64,000 nt of DNA from an uncultured Bacillaceae bacterium (GTDB taxonomy: Bacteria > Bacillota > Bacilli > Bacillales > Bacillaceae_L), in assembly GCA_947497585.1 (NCBI GenBank), contig CANMHG010000004.1, positions 248,001-312,000 on the forward strand, in the 5' to 3' direction. The notes beneath the pieces are model-generated. The model saw only the letters and a program-made list of their open reading frames with translations. It had not been told where the DNA came from and searched no databases. Within the stretch, counting starts at the first letter, position 1; each line of letters begins with the position of its first letter. The position numbers and the translations under genes are program-made. Below, piece by piece: positions 51,061 through 59,699 of the stretch.

Positions 51061-51094
51061 AAAAACAGTAGGCTAGACGATGCCTACTGTTTTT
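51061..51094. terminator. Bidirectional terminator
   Basis: AAAAACAGTAGGC pairs with GCCTACTGTTTTT, between the convergent nuclease-like and ferredoxin-NADP reductase genes. Confidence 0.88.
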
Positions 51095-51098
51095 CGTT

Positions 51099-52154
51099 TT
51101 ATCTAATAAGTTGTTGAACAAGTTCACGATTTCGTTTCTTAAAAACTTCATTATGAGAAGAGACCATACCCGATGCTGTAGCATCCGGTTGGATGTATTG
51201 CTTTGCCTTGTTAACTGCATTAGCTGCATCCTGAAATGCTCCTGCTATAAGGTTGACCTTCCCGTCATATTTTACAATATCTCCTGCAGCATAAAGTCCT
51301 TCTACAGAAGATTGGCTAGAAGAAGTTGCAGCAATAAAGTAATTATCTAGTAAGTGAATATCACACTCACTTTGTTCAAGTAGAGATGTGTCTTGTTCAA
51401 ATCCATGATTTATAACGACTTCGTCCATTTCCAAGTGGCTTACTTCACCCGTTTCTTTATTAGTTAACTCTACCTTATTAATAACTTCCTGATTATCTGA
51501 AGCTATTAATTTAGTAATAGAAGTACTAAATAAACATTCTACTGAACTATTTAAAAGCTGAGTAATCTGCGCTTCATGGCCGGTTAAGTTCTCCCTGCGG
51601 TGTGTTAAATATACTTTTTTCGCAACAGGCTCTAGTTCATTTGCCCAGTCAATTGCAGCGTTTCCGCCACCAGAGATAATGACCGTCTTATCTTTAAAAT
51701 ATTTTAGTGACTTAACGGTGTAATGCAGGTTAGATACTTCATAACGCTCAGCACCTTCTATATGTAGCTTTTGAGGTTTAAGGATTCCGCTACCAACCGC
51801 AACAATTACTGTTTTGGAGAAGTGAACATTACCAGAAGCCGCACGCAATTCAAAAAGACCTTGTTCATTCTTTGAAATAGACGTAACTCGCTCATTTAGG
51901 ACAACTGTTGGATTAAAGGTTAAGCCTTGTTTTACAAGCTGTTCGATTAGCTTTGCTCCTGGGGTAGGAGTTAATCCGCCAACATCCCAGATCATTTTTT
52001 CTGGATAAATATGAATTTTCCCACCTAGTTGGGGTTGAAATTCTATAATCTTTGTTTTCATCTCTCTAAGGCCACTATAAAAAGCCGAATAGAGTCCTGC
52101 AGGTCCACCGCCAATAATCGTTACATCAAAGCATTCTGCTTCCTTTATGCTCAT
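51099..52154 (-). CDS. Ferredoxin-NADP(+) reductase-type flavoprotein
   Basis: A 351-residue FAD/NAD(P)-binding protein of the thioredoxin-reductase-like ferredoxin-NADP reductase group (YumC/YcgT in B. subtilis). FAD motif VTIIGGGPAGLYSAFYSGLR, NADP motif VIISGGGNAAIDWANEL, then THRRENLTGHE and GLYAAGDIVKYDGKVNLIAG. There is no redox-active CxxC. The start at ATG 52154 follows GGAGTGAC. It diverges from the siderophore uptake operon across two Fur boxes, so it may supply electrons for reductive release of iron from imported siderophores. Confidence 0.88.
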   Translation of the reverse strand: MSIKEAECFDVTIIGGGPAGLYSAFYSGLREMKTKIIEFQPQLGGKIHIYPEKMIWDVGGLTPTPGAKLIEQLVKQGLTFNPTVVLNERVTSISKNEQGLFELRAASGNVHFSKTVIVAVGSGILKPQKLHIEGAERYEVSNLHYTVKSLKYFKDKTVIISGGGNAAIDWANELEPVAKKVYLTHRRENLTGHEAQITQLLNSSVECLFSTSITKLIASDNQEVINKVELTNKETGEVSHLEMDEVVINHGFEQDTSLLEQSECDIHLLDNYFIAATSSSQSSVEGLYAAGDIVKYDGKVNLIAGAFQDAANAVNKAKQYIQPDATASGMVSSHNEVFKKRNRELVQQLIR

Positions 52155-52241
52155 TGTTAAGTCACTCCTTAGAGGTTGTTTATCGTTTATATCTAAATTA
52201 TGAATGTAAATATTATCCTACAAAAAGTTTTCCGATTGACG

Positions 52242-52303
52242 TTGACAATCATTATCAGTCGTTTTATAGTATGATAGTACACTATTTTGATAACGATTAT
52301 CAA
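52242..52303 (+). promoter_or_regulatory. Siderophore operon promoter with two Fur boxes
   Basis: TTGACA (52242-52247), 17-base spacer and TATAGT (52265-52270). Fur box 1, TGACAATCATTATCA (52243-52257), covers the -35; Fur box 2, TTGATAACGATTATCAA (52287-52303), lies just after the start point. Both could also control the divergent reductase gene. Confidence 0.85.
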
Positions 52304-52344
52304 TACCGTTTGCGTAATTTTTTTAAAAACTGGAGGCTAAAGTC

Positions 52345-53187
52345 ATGGTACGCCTTTATACAAAGGATTTAAATGTTAGCTATGACGATCGATTAATCGT
52401 TAAGAATCTTAGTATCGAAATTCCCGATAAAAAGATTACGACAATTATTGGATCAAATGGCTGTGGGAAATCGACCCTCTTAAAAGCGATGACTCGTATT
52501 ATTTCACATCAGTCTGGAACAATCATTCTTGATGGAGAAAGCATAGCAAAAGAAAATACGAAACTGTTGGCAAAGAAGATGGCTATTCTTCCACAGAATC
52601 CTGAAAGTGCAAGTGGATTGACAGTAGGAGAATTAGTGTCTTATGGACGTTTTCCGTATCAAAAGGGATTTGGTCGATTAACAAAGAAGGATCTTGAAGT
52701 CATTGACTGGGCACTTGAGGTCACTGGAACAGAATTCTTCAAATATCATCCTGTTGACGCACTTTCGGGTGGACAACGTCAACGAGTGTGGATAGCAATG
52801 GCCTTAGCACAAGAAACTGAGATGATCTTTTTGGATGAACCAACAACTTACTTAGATATGGCTCATCAGCTTGAAATCTTAGAATTATTGCAAAAGTTGA
52901 ACCATGACCAGCAGAGAACGATAGTTATGGTGCTACATGATTTAAATCATGCTGCCCGTTTTGCTGATCATATTATCGCACTTAAGTACGGCCAAATTGT
53001 TAAAACAGGTAATGCCGAAGAGGTTATTACTCATGAGGTACTTAAGGAAGTATTCCAAATTGATGCTCAAATAGGTTTAGATCCTAGAACGCATAAACCA
53101 ATGTGTATGACGTACAACTTACTTAAAGGAGAAGACAAACATGAAAAAAATATTCCTACCTATTCTACTACTCTTGCTAGCTCTTAG
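52345..53187 (+). CDS. yusV: Siderophore ABC transporter ATPase (YusV/FecE-like)
   Basis: A 280-residue ATPase with Walker A GSNGCGKST, Q-loop ILPQNPESASGLTV, signature ALSGGQRQRVWI, Walker B MIFLDEPTTYLD and switch MVLHDLNHAARFAD, matching the FecE/FhuC/YusV group. It begins at ATG 52345 behind GGAGG. The 3' end overlaps the binding-protein gene by 47 bases, giving a tail (HEKNIPTYSTTLASS) that typical family members lack. Unlike most such operons, the ATPase gene comes first, followed by the binding protein and two permeases. Confidence 0.9.
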   Translation: MVRLYTKDLNVSYDDRLIVKNLSIEIPDKKITTIIGSNGCGKSTLLKAMTRIISHQSGTIILDGESIAKENTKLLAKKMAILPQNPESASGLTVGELVSYGRFPYQKGFGRLTKKDLEVIDWALEVTGTEFFKYHPVDALSGGQRQRVWIAMALAQETEMIFLDEPTTYLDMAHQLEILELLQKLNHDQQRTIVMVLHDLNHAARFADHIIALKYGQIVKTGNAEEVITHEVLKEVFQIDAQIGLDPRTHKPMCMTYNLLKGEDKHEKNIPTYSTTLASS

Positions 53188-54088
53188 TTTAGCTGCTTGT
53201 GGTGCAGCGAAAGAAGAGACAAAAGAAACAGATCAACAAAATGCAAATGAAGAAGTAGCTGAAAAAGAAGAAGCAGTTTCAGAGACAAGAACATATGAAG
53301 CAGAAACAGGACCAGTTGAAGTTCCTACAAACCCACAACGTGTAATTGTTCTTGCAACATACACAGGAAATGTATTGGCTTTAGATGTTCCACTTGTTGG
53401 TGTTGATGCTTGGTCAAAGATGAATCCTCGTTATGAACTTGAGGGAATTGAAGAAGTAACAGATGAAAGCTTAGAAAAAATTATTGAATTAGAGCCAGAT
53501 TTAATTATCGGTCTTTCAACAATGAAAAACGTGGATAAATTAAAAGAAATTGCTCCTGTAGTAACGTACACATATGGAAAATTAGATTACTTAACACAAC
53601 ACTTAGAGATTGCTAAGCTGTTAAATAAAGAAGAAGAAGCTCAAAGCTGGATTGATGATTTCAAGAAGCGTTCCGCTGAAGCTGGAGAGCAAATCAAAGC
53701 GAAAATCGGTGAAGATGCAACAGTATCAGTTATCGAGAACTTTGACAAAGAGCTCTATGTATTTGGAGACAACTGGGCACGTGGAACAGAAATTCTTTAT
53801 CAAGAAATGAAGTTAAATATGCCTGAAAAAGTAAAAGAAATGGCATTAGAGCCAGGATTCTACTCATTATCTCTAGAAGTTCTACCTGAGTTTGCTGGAG
53901 ATTACCTAATTGTGAGTAAAGGTGCAGAAACGGAAACATCTTTCATGGAGTCTGAAACATTTAAGAACATTCCTGCTGTGAAAAACAACCAAATGTACAG
54001 TGTTAACTCTAATGAGTTTTACTTCAATGATCCAATTACACTTGAGTTTCAATTACAATTCTTTATTGATTCATTTTTAGGTAATTAA
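53141..54088 (+). CDS. Iron-siderophore-binding lipoprotein
   Basis: A 315-residue protein. Lipoprotein signal LPILLLLLALSLAACGAAKE (Cys at 20), then an acidic linker (ETDQQNANEEVAEKEE) and the helical-backbone binding fold of FeuA/FhuD/YfiY-type proteins: NPQRVIVLATYTGNVLALDV, IIELEPDLIIGLSTMKNVDK and ENFDKELYVFGDNWARGTEI. ATG 53141 is inside the ATPase gene with AAAGGAG upstream. The siderophore cannot be told; hydroxamate or catecholate types are both possible. Confidence 0.9.
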   Translation: MKKIFLPILLLLLALSLAACGAAKEETKETDQQNANEEVAEKEEAVSETRTYEAETGPVEVPTNPQRVIVLATYTGNVLALDVPLVGVDAWSKMNPRYELEGIEEVTDESLEKIIELEPDLIIGLSTMKNVDKLKEIAPVVTYTYGKLDYLTQHLEIAKLLNKEEEAQSWIDDFKKRSAEAGEQIKAKIGEDATVSVIENFDKELYVFGDNWARGTEILYQEMKLNMPEKVKEMALEPGFYSLSLEVLPEFAGDYLIVSKGAETETSFMESETFKNIPAVKNNQMYSVNSNEFYFNDPITLEFQLQFFIDSFLGN

Positions 54089-54097
54089 TAGGTTTAA

Positions 54098-54135
54098 GGG
54101 GAATTCTTATTATGAAGAATTCCTCTTCTTCCGTT
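54098..54135 (+). terminator. Intercistronic attenuator hairpin
   Basis: GGAATTCTT pairs with GAAGAATTCC and is followed by a pyrimidine-rich, imperfect T-run. It may raise the level of the binding protein relative to the permeases. Confidence 0.55.
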
Positions 54136-54191
54136 TTTATGGTATTTTTTAATATGTACTATTCAATCTGTTACAGAAAAGATGAGGACTT

Positions 54192-55196
54192 ATGAATAAT
54201 CACATCCATTCCATTCCATTTCCGATTAAGTTTATAGCTGGCTGTATTGTTCTTGTTTGCACCTTTTTTATTTCAATGGTGTTTGGAGCAGCTGATACAA
54301 GTATACATGAGGTTTGGTTGGCGCTTACGTCGAGCGTAAAAACAGATACGATCATTATGCTTCGAGAAATACGCTTGCCAAGAGAAATTGCTGCCGTATT
54401 TGTTGGAGCGGGGCTATCCGTGGCTGGAGCCATTATGCAGGGAGTTACTCGTAATCCACTTGCAGATCCAAGTTTACTTGGACTAACTGCTGGAGCGAAC
54501 GCAGCTTTAGCTTTAGTTATAGCTCTTATGCCAACAGCGAATTACTTCGCGATTACGATTGCCTGTTTTATTGGTGCTGCTATTGGAACCATTATGGTTG
54601 TAAGTATTGGTGCAGCAAAAAAAGGTGGCTTTTCTCCGTTTCGAATTGTCTTAGCTGGTGCGGCAGTTTCAGCCTTTTTATATGCGATTGCAGAAGGTAT
54701 TGGGCTTTATTTTAAAATTACAAAGGAAGTTTCCATGTGGAGTGCTGGAGGTATTATTGGTACTACCTGGGGGCAGCTTCAAGTCATTGTTCCTTTTATC
54801 GTAGTCGGCATTCTTATTTCTATTTTTCTTTCAAGGCAGCTTACGATTCTTAGTTTAGATGAAGAGCTTGCTATCGGACTTGGTCAAAATATTAGAGTTG
54901 TAAAATATGTTTTATTTATTATTGTTATTATGCTAGCTGGGGCGTCTGTGGCATTAGTTGGAAACTTAGCTTTTCTCGGTTTAATGATTCCTCATATTGT
55001 TCGAACAATCGTTGGTACGGACTATCGTTACATATTGCCAATGTCAGCAGTTTGTGGAGCAACCTTCTTAGTGATAGCAGATACACTCGGGCGGAATTTG
55101 AATGCACCGTTTGAAACACCTGTTCCAGCAATTGTTGCGATGATGGGACTTCCATTCTTTCTCTTCATTGTTCGAAAGGGAGGGAAAGCATTCTAA
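54192..55196 (+). CDS. Iron-siderophore permease (FecCD family), subunit 1
   Basis: A 334-residue permease with about ten helices. Conserved FecCD motifs are REIRLPREIAAVFVGAGLSV, GAIMQGVTRNPLADPSLLGL and GNLAFLGLMIPHIVRTIVGT, the last being the coupling region that contacts the ATPase. Its stop codon shares a base with the start of the next permease gene (TAATG). It forms a heterodimeric channel with that subunit. Confidence 0.92.
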   Translation: MNNHIHSIPFPIKFIAGCIVLVCTFFISMVFGAADTSIHEVWLALTSSVKTDTIIMLREIRLPREIAAVFVGAGLSVAGAIMQGVTRNPLADPSLLGLTAGANAALALVIALMPTANYFAITIACFIGAAIGTIMVVSIGAAKKGGFSPFRIVLAGAAVSAFLYAIAEGIGLYFKITKEVSMWSAGGIIGTTWGQLQVIVPFIVVGILISIFLSRQLTILSLDEELAIGLGQNIRVVKYVLFIIVIMLAGASVALVGNLAFLGLMIPHIVRTIVGTDYRYILPMSAVCGATFLVIADTLGRNLNAPFETPVPAIVAMMGLPFFLFIVRKGGKAF

Positions 55197-56206
55197 TGAT
55201 ACATCCAAATCTGATTCGCAAACAAAGAATAACTCTACTCGTTATGCTAGCTTTAATTATAGGAACTGCTGTCATAAGCATGGGGTTAGGTTATTCGTCA
55301 GTATCGTTCGACCGTATTCTCCCTACGTTGTTTGGTGAGGGGTCGTTTAAAGAAAGGTTTGTTATCTTTGAGATTCGATTGCCTCGTATGCTCATTACGA
55401 TTCTTGCAGGGATGGCGCTTGCTGTTTCAGGGGCAATTTTACAAGGAGTTACGAGAAATGACCTTGCTGACCCAGGGATAATTGGTATTAATGCAGGTGC
55501 TGGTGTCGGCGTTTCATTATTCTTCTTGTATTTTCCAATTGATGCAGCAACATTCATCTATCTGCTCCCAATCATTGCATTTGTCGGAGCATTTATAACT
55601 GCCTTTTTCATCTATTTATTTGCTTATAGTCGAAAAGTGGGTTTGCAACCCATACGCTTAATTCTGATTGGTGTCGGTTTTTCGATGGCCTTATCAGGGG
55701 TTATGGTTGTTCTTATTTCTTCTTCTGAGCGGGAAAAAGTAGACTTCATTGCTAGATGGCTGGCAGGGAATATATGGGGGACGGATTGGCCGTTTATCGT
55801 TGCACTTGCACCTTGGCTACTCGTATTAATTCCGTTAACCTTATTTAAAGCAAATCGCTTAAATTTGTTATCTTTAAGTGAGCCAGTTGCTGTTGGAGTT
55901 GGCGTACAACTTGAAAGAGAAAGACTGATTATGTTAGTGATAGCAGTAGCACTTGCAGCTTCGGCTGTCTCTGTAACAGGAGGCATTGCATTTATTGGTT
56001 TAATGGCACCTCACATTGCAAAAGCACTCGTTGGTCCAAGAAATCAACTCTTTCTGCCAATTGCGATCTTGCTTGGAGGTTGGTTACTGTTACTCGCCGA
56101 TACAATTGGTCGAAATATTTTAGAGCCTGAAGGCATAGCTGCAGGGATTATGACAGCACTTATTGGTGCTCCTTATTTTATTTATCTTTTATTAAAACAA
56201 AAGTAA
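55196..56206 (+). CDS. Iron-siderophore permease (FecCD family), subunit 2
   Basis: A 336-residue permease of the same family: EIRLPRMLITILAGMALAVS, GAILQGVTRNDLADPGIIGI and GGIAFIGLMAPHIAKALVGP. Both permeases keep the GLMxPH coupling motif. The gene is followed by a strong terminator, so it ends the Fur-regulated uptake operon. Confidence 0.92.
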   Translation: MIHPNLIRKQRITLLVMLALIIGTAVISMGLGYSSVSFDRILPTLFGEGSFKERFVIFEIRLPRMLITILAGMALAVSGAILQGVTRNDLADPGIIGINAGAGVGVSLFFLYFPIDAATFIYLLPIIAFVGAFITAFFIYLFAYSRKVGLQPIRLILIGVGFSMALSGVMVVLISSSEREKVDFIARWLAGNIWGTDWPFIVALAPWLLVLIPLTLFKANRLNLLSLSEPVAVGVGVQLERERLIMLVIAVALAASAVSVTGGIAFIGLMAPHIAKALVGPRNQLFLPIAILLGGWLLLLADTIGRNILEPEGIAAGIMTALIGAPYFIYLLLKQK

Positions 56207-56228
56207 GGATTATAGTAGATTCGAATGC

Positions 56229-56259
56229 GCAAGGAGGTATATCTCCTTGCTTTTTTTTG
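56229..56259 (+). terminator. Terminator of the siderophore operon
   Basis: GCAAGGAG pairs with CTCCTTGC across six bases, followed by T8. Confidence 0.9.
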
Positions 56260-56316
56260 TGTCTTTTTAAAATAAAAGGTGTTTAGCGATAAAATGATTT
56301 GTTTATTTAATAAAAT

Positions 56317-56335
56317 TTTATTGTAAAACGATAAA
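56317..56335 (+). promoter_or_regulatory. Putative operator of the YoaS/YozG-like operon
   Basis: TTTATTG-TAAAA-CGATAAA is an inverted repeat just before the operon. The same arrangement, in perfect form (ATTTATTG-TAATT-CAATAAAT), occurs at 59739-59759 before a decayed copy of the operon, so it is probably the binding site of the XRE regulator. Confidence 0.55.
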
Positions 56336-56382
56336 TAATATGTTAAATTCAAAATGACAATATTTTAGTGAGGTGCTTTTTA

Positions 56383-56871
56383 ATGAAACGTTCAACAATC
56401 TTTTTGAAAATAGCTGTTTTTCTTATTGGAGCTCCAGTTCTCGCTATATGTATCTTTTTACTACCTAACCTAGTGGTAGAAGCATTTGAACAATGGAGAA
56501 ATGGTGCAGATTTGGCATATGTCGTATTTGGCATTTTACTTGTTATGTATGTATCGACGGTGCCGTTTTACTTTGCCTTGTATCAAGCGTTTAAACTTTT
56601 AAGTTATATTGATAAGAACCAGGCATTTTCGGAACTATCTGTAATTGCCCTGAAAAAAATTAAATACTGTGCTATTACAATTAGTGGCCTATATGTGCTA
56701 GCCCTTCCATTGGTTTTTATCATAGCAGAGTGGGACGATGCACCTGGCCTGGCTTTAATCGGATTGGTTATCCCTGGAGCTTCAATGGTTATCGCAGTCT
56801 TTGCTGCTGTCCTTCAGAGACTTTTACAAGAAGCGATTATTATAAAATCAGAAAATGATTTAACGGTCTGA
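56383..56871 (+). CDS. yoaS: DUF2975 membrane protein (YoaS-like)
   Basis: A 162-residue membrane protein with four helices. The segment TVPFYFALYQAFKLLSYIDK and KIKYCAITISGLYVLALPLV are typical of DUF2975 (YoaS in B. subtilis). ATG 56383 has GTGAGGTG upstream. It lies ten bases before a small XRE regulator, the standard YoaS-YozG gene pair. The function is unknown; the tight coupling suggests the membrane protein affects the regulator. Confidence 0.82.
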   Translation: MKRSTIFLKIAVFLIGAPVLAICIFLLPNLVVEAFEQWRNGADLAYVVFGILLVMYVSTVPFYFALYQAFKLLSYIDKNQAFSELSVIALKKIKYCAITISGLYVLALPLVFIIAEWDDAPGLALIGLVIPGASMVIAVFAAVLQRLLQEAIIIKSENDLTV

Positions 56872-56881
56872 GGTGATTACA

Positions 56882-57094
56882 ATGGCGATTATAATTAATA
56901 TTGATGTGATGCTGGCTAAAAGGAAAATGAGTGTAACAGAACTCTCTGAAAGAGTTGGAATAACAATGGCTAATCTTTCTATATTGAAAAATGGCAAAGC
57001 AAAAGCAGTTCGGCTTTCGACTTTAGAGGCAATTTGCAAAGCACTAGACTGCCAACCCGGGGATCTATTAGAGTACAGAAGTGAAGAAGAATAA
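56882..57094 (+). CDS. yozG: Small XRE regulator (YozG-like)
   Basis: A 70-residue HTH protein: VMLAKRKMSVTELSERVGIT, MANLSILKNGKAKAVRLSTL, EAICKALDCQPGDLLEYR. This is the Cro/C1-type (HTH_26) family; NLSxLKNGK and CQPGDLLEY are its hallmarks. ATG 56882 has GAGGTGATTACA upstream. It probably represses its own operon by binding the inverted repeat at 56317. A hairpin terminator follows at 57122. Confidence 0.88.
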   Translation: MAIIINIDVMLAKRKMSVTELSERVGITMANLSILKNGKAKAVRLSTLEAICKALDCQPGDLLEYRSEEE

Positions 57095-57121
57095 TATACA
57101 ACAAAAATTCTCAATATACAG

Positions 57122-57154
57122 GGGCAAATCTCAAAGAAGGAGATTGCCTCTTTA
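57122..57154 (+). terminator. Terminator after the YozG-like gene
   Basis: GGCAAATCTC pairs with GGAGATTGCC, followed by TCTTTATT. Confidence 0.7.
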
Positions 57155-57268
57155 TTATGGAAGTTAAGAGTTTAAAATATGGTATTTTTTTATTTTGTAA
57201 AAAAAAGTGAAATAATTTAAGAAATGGAACGACTAATTAGTGTCTGAAAAATGTAGAGGAGAAACACG

Positions 57269-57772
57269 ATGGACAGTAATAAAATAACTGAATGGTTTTA
57301 TCAATACAACAAGGACATTTATCATTTCTTAATTTATTACACCGGAACAAGTGATGTAGAGGATATGGTGCAAGAAGTGTTCATAAGAGCAATCAAAGGC
57401 TATGATTCCTTTCAAGAAAATTCAAGCCCAAAGACATGGTTATTTGGCATTGCCCGCCATGTTGGCCTAGATAAAATTCGCAAGAATAAAAGGTTAGGAC
57501 TACTAAATAAAAATATGATTGGCAGAATGCTTGAGTTGCAGGATGATTTTTCACCAGAGAAGATTCTTCAATTAAATGAAAGGTCAAACCAATTATATCA
57601 GGCTATTCAAAGGTTAAAAACAAATTACAGAGATGTAATTATTTTAAGAGGAATTAAAGAACTTACGGTAGCTGAAACCGCTTGTATTCTGAATTGGAAT
57701 GAAAATAAAGTACGGATCACCTATCATAGGGCGTTAAAAGTATTACAAAAGGAAATAGGGAGGTTATCTTAA
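57269..57772 (+). CDS. ECF-type sigma factor
   Basis: A 167-residue ECF sigma factor. Region 2 is HFLIYYTGTSDVEDMVQEVF and PKTWLFGIARHVGLDKIRK; region 4 is QRLKTNYRDVIILRGIKELT followed by VAETACILNWNENKVRITYH. GAGGAGA precedes ATG 57269. The stop shares a base with the start of the next gene, which codes for a membrane-anchored anti-sigma candidate. The inducing signal is unknown. Confidence 0.92.
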   Translation: MDSNKITEWFYQYNKDIYHFLIYYTGTSDVEDMVQEVFIRAIKGYDSFQENSSPKTWLFGIARHVGLDKIRKNKRLGLLNKNMIGRMLELQDDFSPEKILQLNERSNQLYQAIQRLKTNYRDVIILRGIKELTVAETACILNWNENKVRITYHRALKVLQKEIGRLS

Positions 57773-58494
57773 TGAAGGAAAAAGATCAAGAGTTTGATAG
57801 CTTACTAAAAGAGATTACTTCCCTCCCGGAACCAGACTATAACAAGAAATTTGATGCTGATGTTCAAAATAGAATGTTAAACCAACTTATCGATTTTTCA
57901 GTTCAGTATGAAAAAAAGAAAAAGGTAGGTGCGATTATGAAAAACATTGCATTTAGTGTGACAGGCGTTGTAGCGGTAATTTTATTTGTCGTGTTAATTA
58001 GCACAACGAATTTATGGAATAGTGGAGATGGGGGGAATAGCTTGGCTTTCCAAGAATTTAAACAGGATGATTGGACATTAGATTCAGAGTTTGAGCACGG
58101 CAGTATTACCTTTTTAGGAAAACCTGGAGAAATCGGGGTGGCTAATTTTTGGGATGAAACGAATGCATTTTTAGTAAACAGTGAGCATCATATTATTGTT
58201 TGGAGATTGTACGGTGATCCTGAAGCATTCGAACACGAGTTAAAAGAGATTGGAACCCCTGATATAGACTATGGAGATCGCTTTAGAATAGTTGGAGTTC
58301 ATAAGGAAACAGTCACGGAAATTGATTTTTTAGAAGGGAAAGAAATCTCTATTGTTCCGTTTAGTGTTGATGGCTACAGAGGGGTTGAAATTCAAGAAAA
58401 TAATATTACGTTTCCAAAAGAAGGAACTTGGAGCTTAAGTGTTTTTATTAATAATAAATTGTTTAACAGTGTTGTTATAGAAGTTACGAAGTGA
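57772..58494 (+). CDS. Membrane-anchored anti-sigma factor
   Basis: A 240-residue protein with a cytoplasmic N-terminus of about 60 residues (FDSLLKEITSLPEPDYNKKF), one membrane helix at about 63-82 (NIAFSVTGVVAVILFVVLIS) and an extracellular beta-rich domain of about 155 residues containing LGKPGEIGVANFWDETNAFL and VPFSVDGYRGVEIQE. The outer part resembles DUF4871-type domains seen with Bacillus anti-sigma factors. There is no zinc-binding HxxxCxxC motif. It should hold the co-encoded ECF factor inactive until an envelope signal releases it. Confidence 0.8.
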   Translation: MKEKDQEFDSLLKEITSLPEPDYNKKFDADVQNRMLNQLIDFSVQYEKKKKVGAIMKNIAFSVTGVVAVILFVVLISTTNLWNSGDGGNSLAFQEFKQDDWTLDSEFEHGSITFLGKPGEIGVANFWDETNAFLVNSEHHIIVWRLYGDPEAFEHELKEIGTPDIDYGDRFRIVGVHKETVTEIDFLEGKEISIVPFSVDGYRGVEIQENNITFPKEGTWSLSVFINNKLFNSVVIEVTK

Positions 58495-58604
58495 AAAATA
58501 GGATGGGACAGATAATGTTGTCAGCCTGAGCTTCGTTAATTGATAAATAAATGTCTGACAAGTAAAATAAAGAAGTCAAAAATAATAGAATAGAGGGTTT
58601 GTAT

Positions 58605-58898
58605 ATGATTCAACGTACTGTATTAGTTAAGTTTGCGGAAACCACGACTCAGGAGCAGCTTGTAGAAGTTGTTAACCGTTTCAAGGCACTGGAAAATGTA
58701 TTAACAGGAATAGTAGAAATTCAAGCAGGTCTAAATCTAGCTGAAAAAAGTAAGGAATTCCAAGTGGTGCTAATGGTACGCTTCGAGGACCAGGCAGCAC
58801 TGGATGCATATACTGCTAATGAAGACCATCAGGCTGTTGCGGCATTTATTCGTGAAGTTGGTCGTGTTGATAGTATCGGAGTAGATATCGAGATTTAA
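58605..58898 (+). CDS. Dabb (stress-responsive A/B barrel) family protein
   Basis: A 97-residue protein of the dimeric alpha-beta barrel family: RTVLVKFAETTTQEQLVEVV, GLNLAEKSKEFQVVLMVRFE and AYTANEDHQAVAAFIREVG. The conserved His in NEDHQ is present. ATG 58605 has AGAGGG upstream. The family includes plant stress-responsive proteins and bacterial YciI-like enzymes; the function here is unknown. Confidence 0.85.
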   Translation: MIQRTVLVKFAETTTQEQLVEVVNRFKALENVLTGIVEIQAGLNLAEKSKEFQVVLMVRFEDQAALDAYTANEDHQAVAAFIREVGRVDSIGVDIEI

Positions 58899-58931
58899 TA
58901 AATCCCTATATTTTACATTTAGAGTAGGTAG

Positions 58932-58957
58932 CCATACTTCTTAAGAAGGAAGTATGG
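58932..58957 (+). terminator. Hairpin after the Dabb gene
   Basis: CCATACTTCTT pairs with AAGGAAGTATGG; a short T-rich tail follows. Confidence 0.6.
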
Positions 58958-59019
58958 TTATTTGCGTTGAATTAGTAGTATTGTAATCATGGTAAAGATG
59001 AAAATATGGAGTGGTGAAA

Positions 59020-59568
59020 ATGATAAATTTAGCTGAGAAGCCAACTATTTTAGGAGAAAAGGTTATACTTAGACCGTTTACAGAAGAAGATATTCCTTAT
59101 TTAGAAGAATGCCTGGAGGACCCTGAAGTAATAAAACTTACAGGGAGTTCAGCTGATCTTGATAGAGAAACATTTTTAAATTGGTATAGAACAAGAAATG
59201 AAACAAACGATCGATTGGACCTTGCCATTGTAGAACAAAGTCAAGGTGTATTGGTGGGAGAAGTTGTTCTTAATCTGTATGATGAAAAAAATCAAAGCAT
59301 GAATTTTAGGATTCTGATTGGTCCTAGAGGAAGAAACCGGGGGTTAGGTAGTGAAGCGACACGGCTTGTCCTGGATTATGTATTTAATAATACTGACTTA
59401 AATCAAATAACATTAAGTGTATTTGATTTTAATCCAAGAGCAAAGTATGTGTATGAAAAGATAGGCTTTGTTGTAGAAAGTATAGATGAAAAAGACCTGG
59501 AGTATGAAGGTGAATGGATTGATTCTATTAATATGAAATTAACAAGGGAAGCTTGGAGGAGTAGATAG
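59020..59568 (+). CDS. GNAT family N-acetyltransferase (RimJ/RimL-like)
   Basis: A 182-residue acetyltransferase: VILRPFTEEDIPYLEECLED at the start, FRILIGPRGRNRGLGSEATR with the acetyl-CoA pyrophosphate loop (RGRNRGLG), and VFDFNPRAKYVYEKIGFVVE at the end, typical for RimJ/RimL-type enzymes. ATG 59020 has GGAGTGGTG upstream. The acceptor (a protein N-terminus, polyamine or antibiotic) is not predictable. Confidence 0.88.
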   Translation: MINLAEKPTILGEKVILRPFTEEDIPYLEECLEDPEVIKLTGSSADLDRETFLNWYRTRNETNDRLDLAIVEQSQGVLVGEVVLNLYDEKNQSMNFRILIGPRGRNRGLGSEATRLVLDYVFNNTDLNQITLSVFDFNPRAKYVYEKIGFVVESIDEKDLEYEGEWIDSINMKLTREAWRSR

Positions 59569-59583
59569 TCTGGATTTTATGCT

Positions 59584-59628
59584 GATTTGGACAGGTTGAG
59601 TAGAATCAAGAGGAAACGGGTCCAAATC
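59584..59628. repeat. Solitary copy of the 52 bp hairpin repeat
   Basis: GATTTGGACAGGTTGAGTAG at the left and GTCCAAATC at the right. The left end matches the first unit of array 2, and the arms have paired changes (GATTTGGAC/GTCCAAATC), preserving the stem. Confidence 0.85.
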
Positions 59629-59699
59629 CTACTATAAAAGACAATATGGAAAGATTGGTTTTAATCCATAAGAGATTAAGACCTTTTTTTTCGAAAAAT

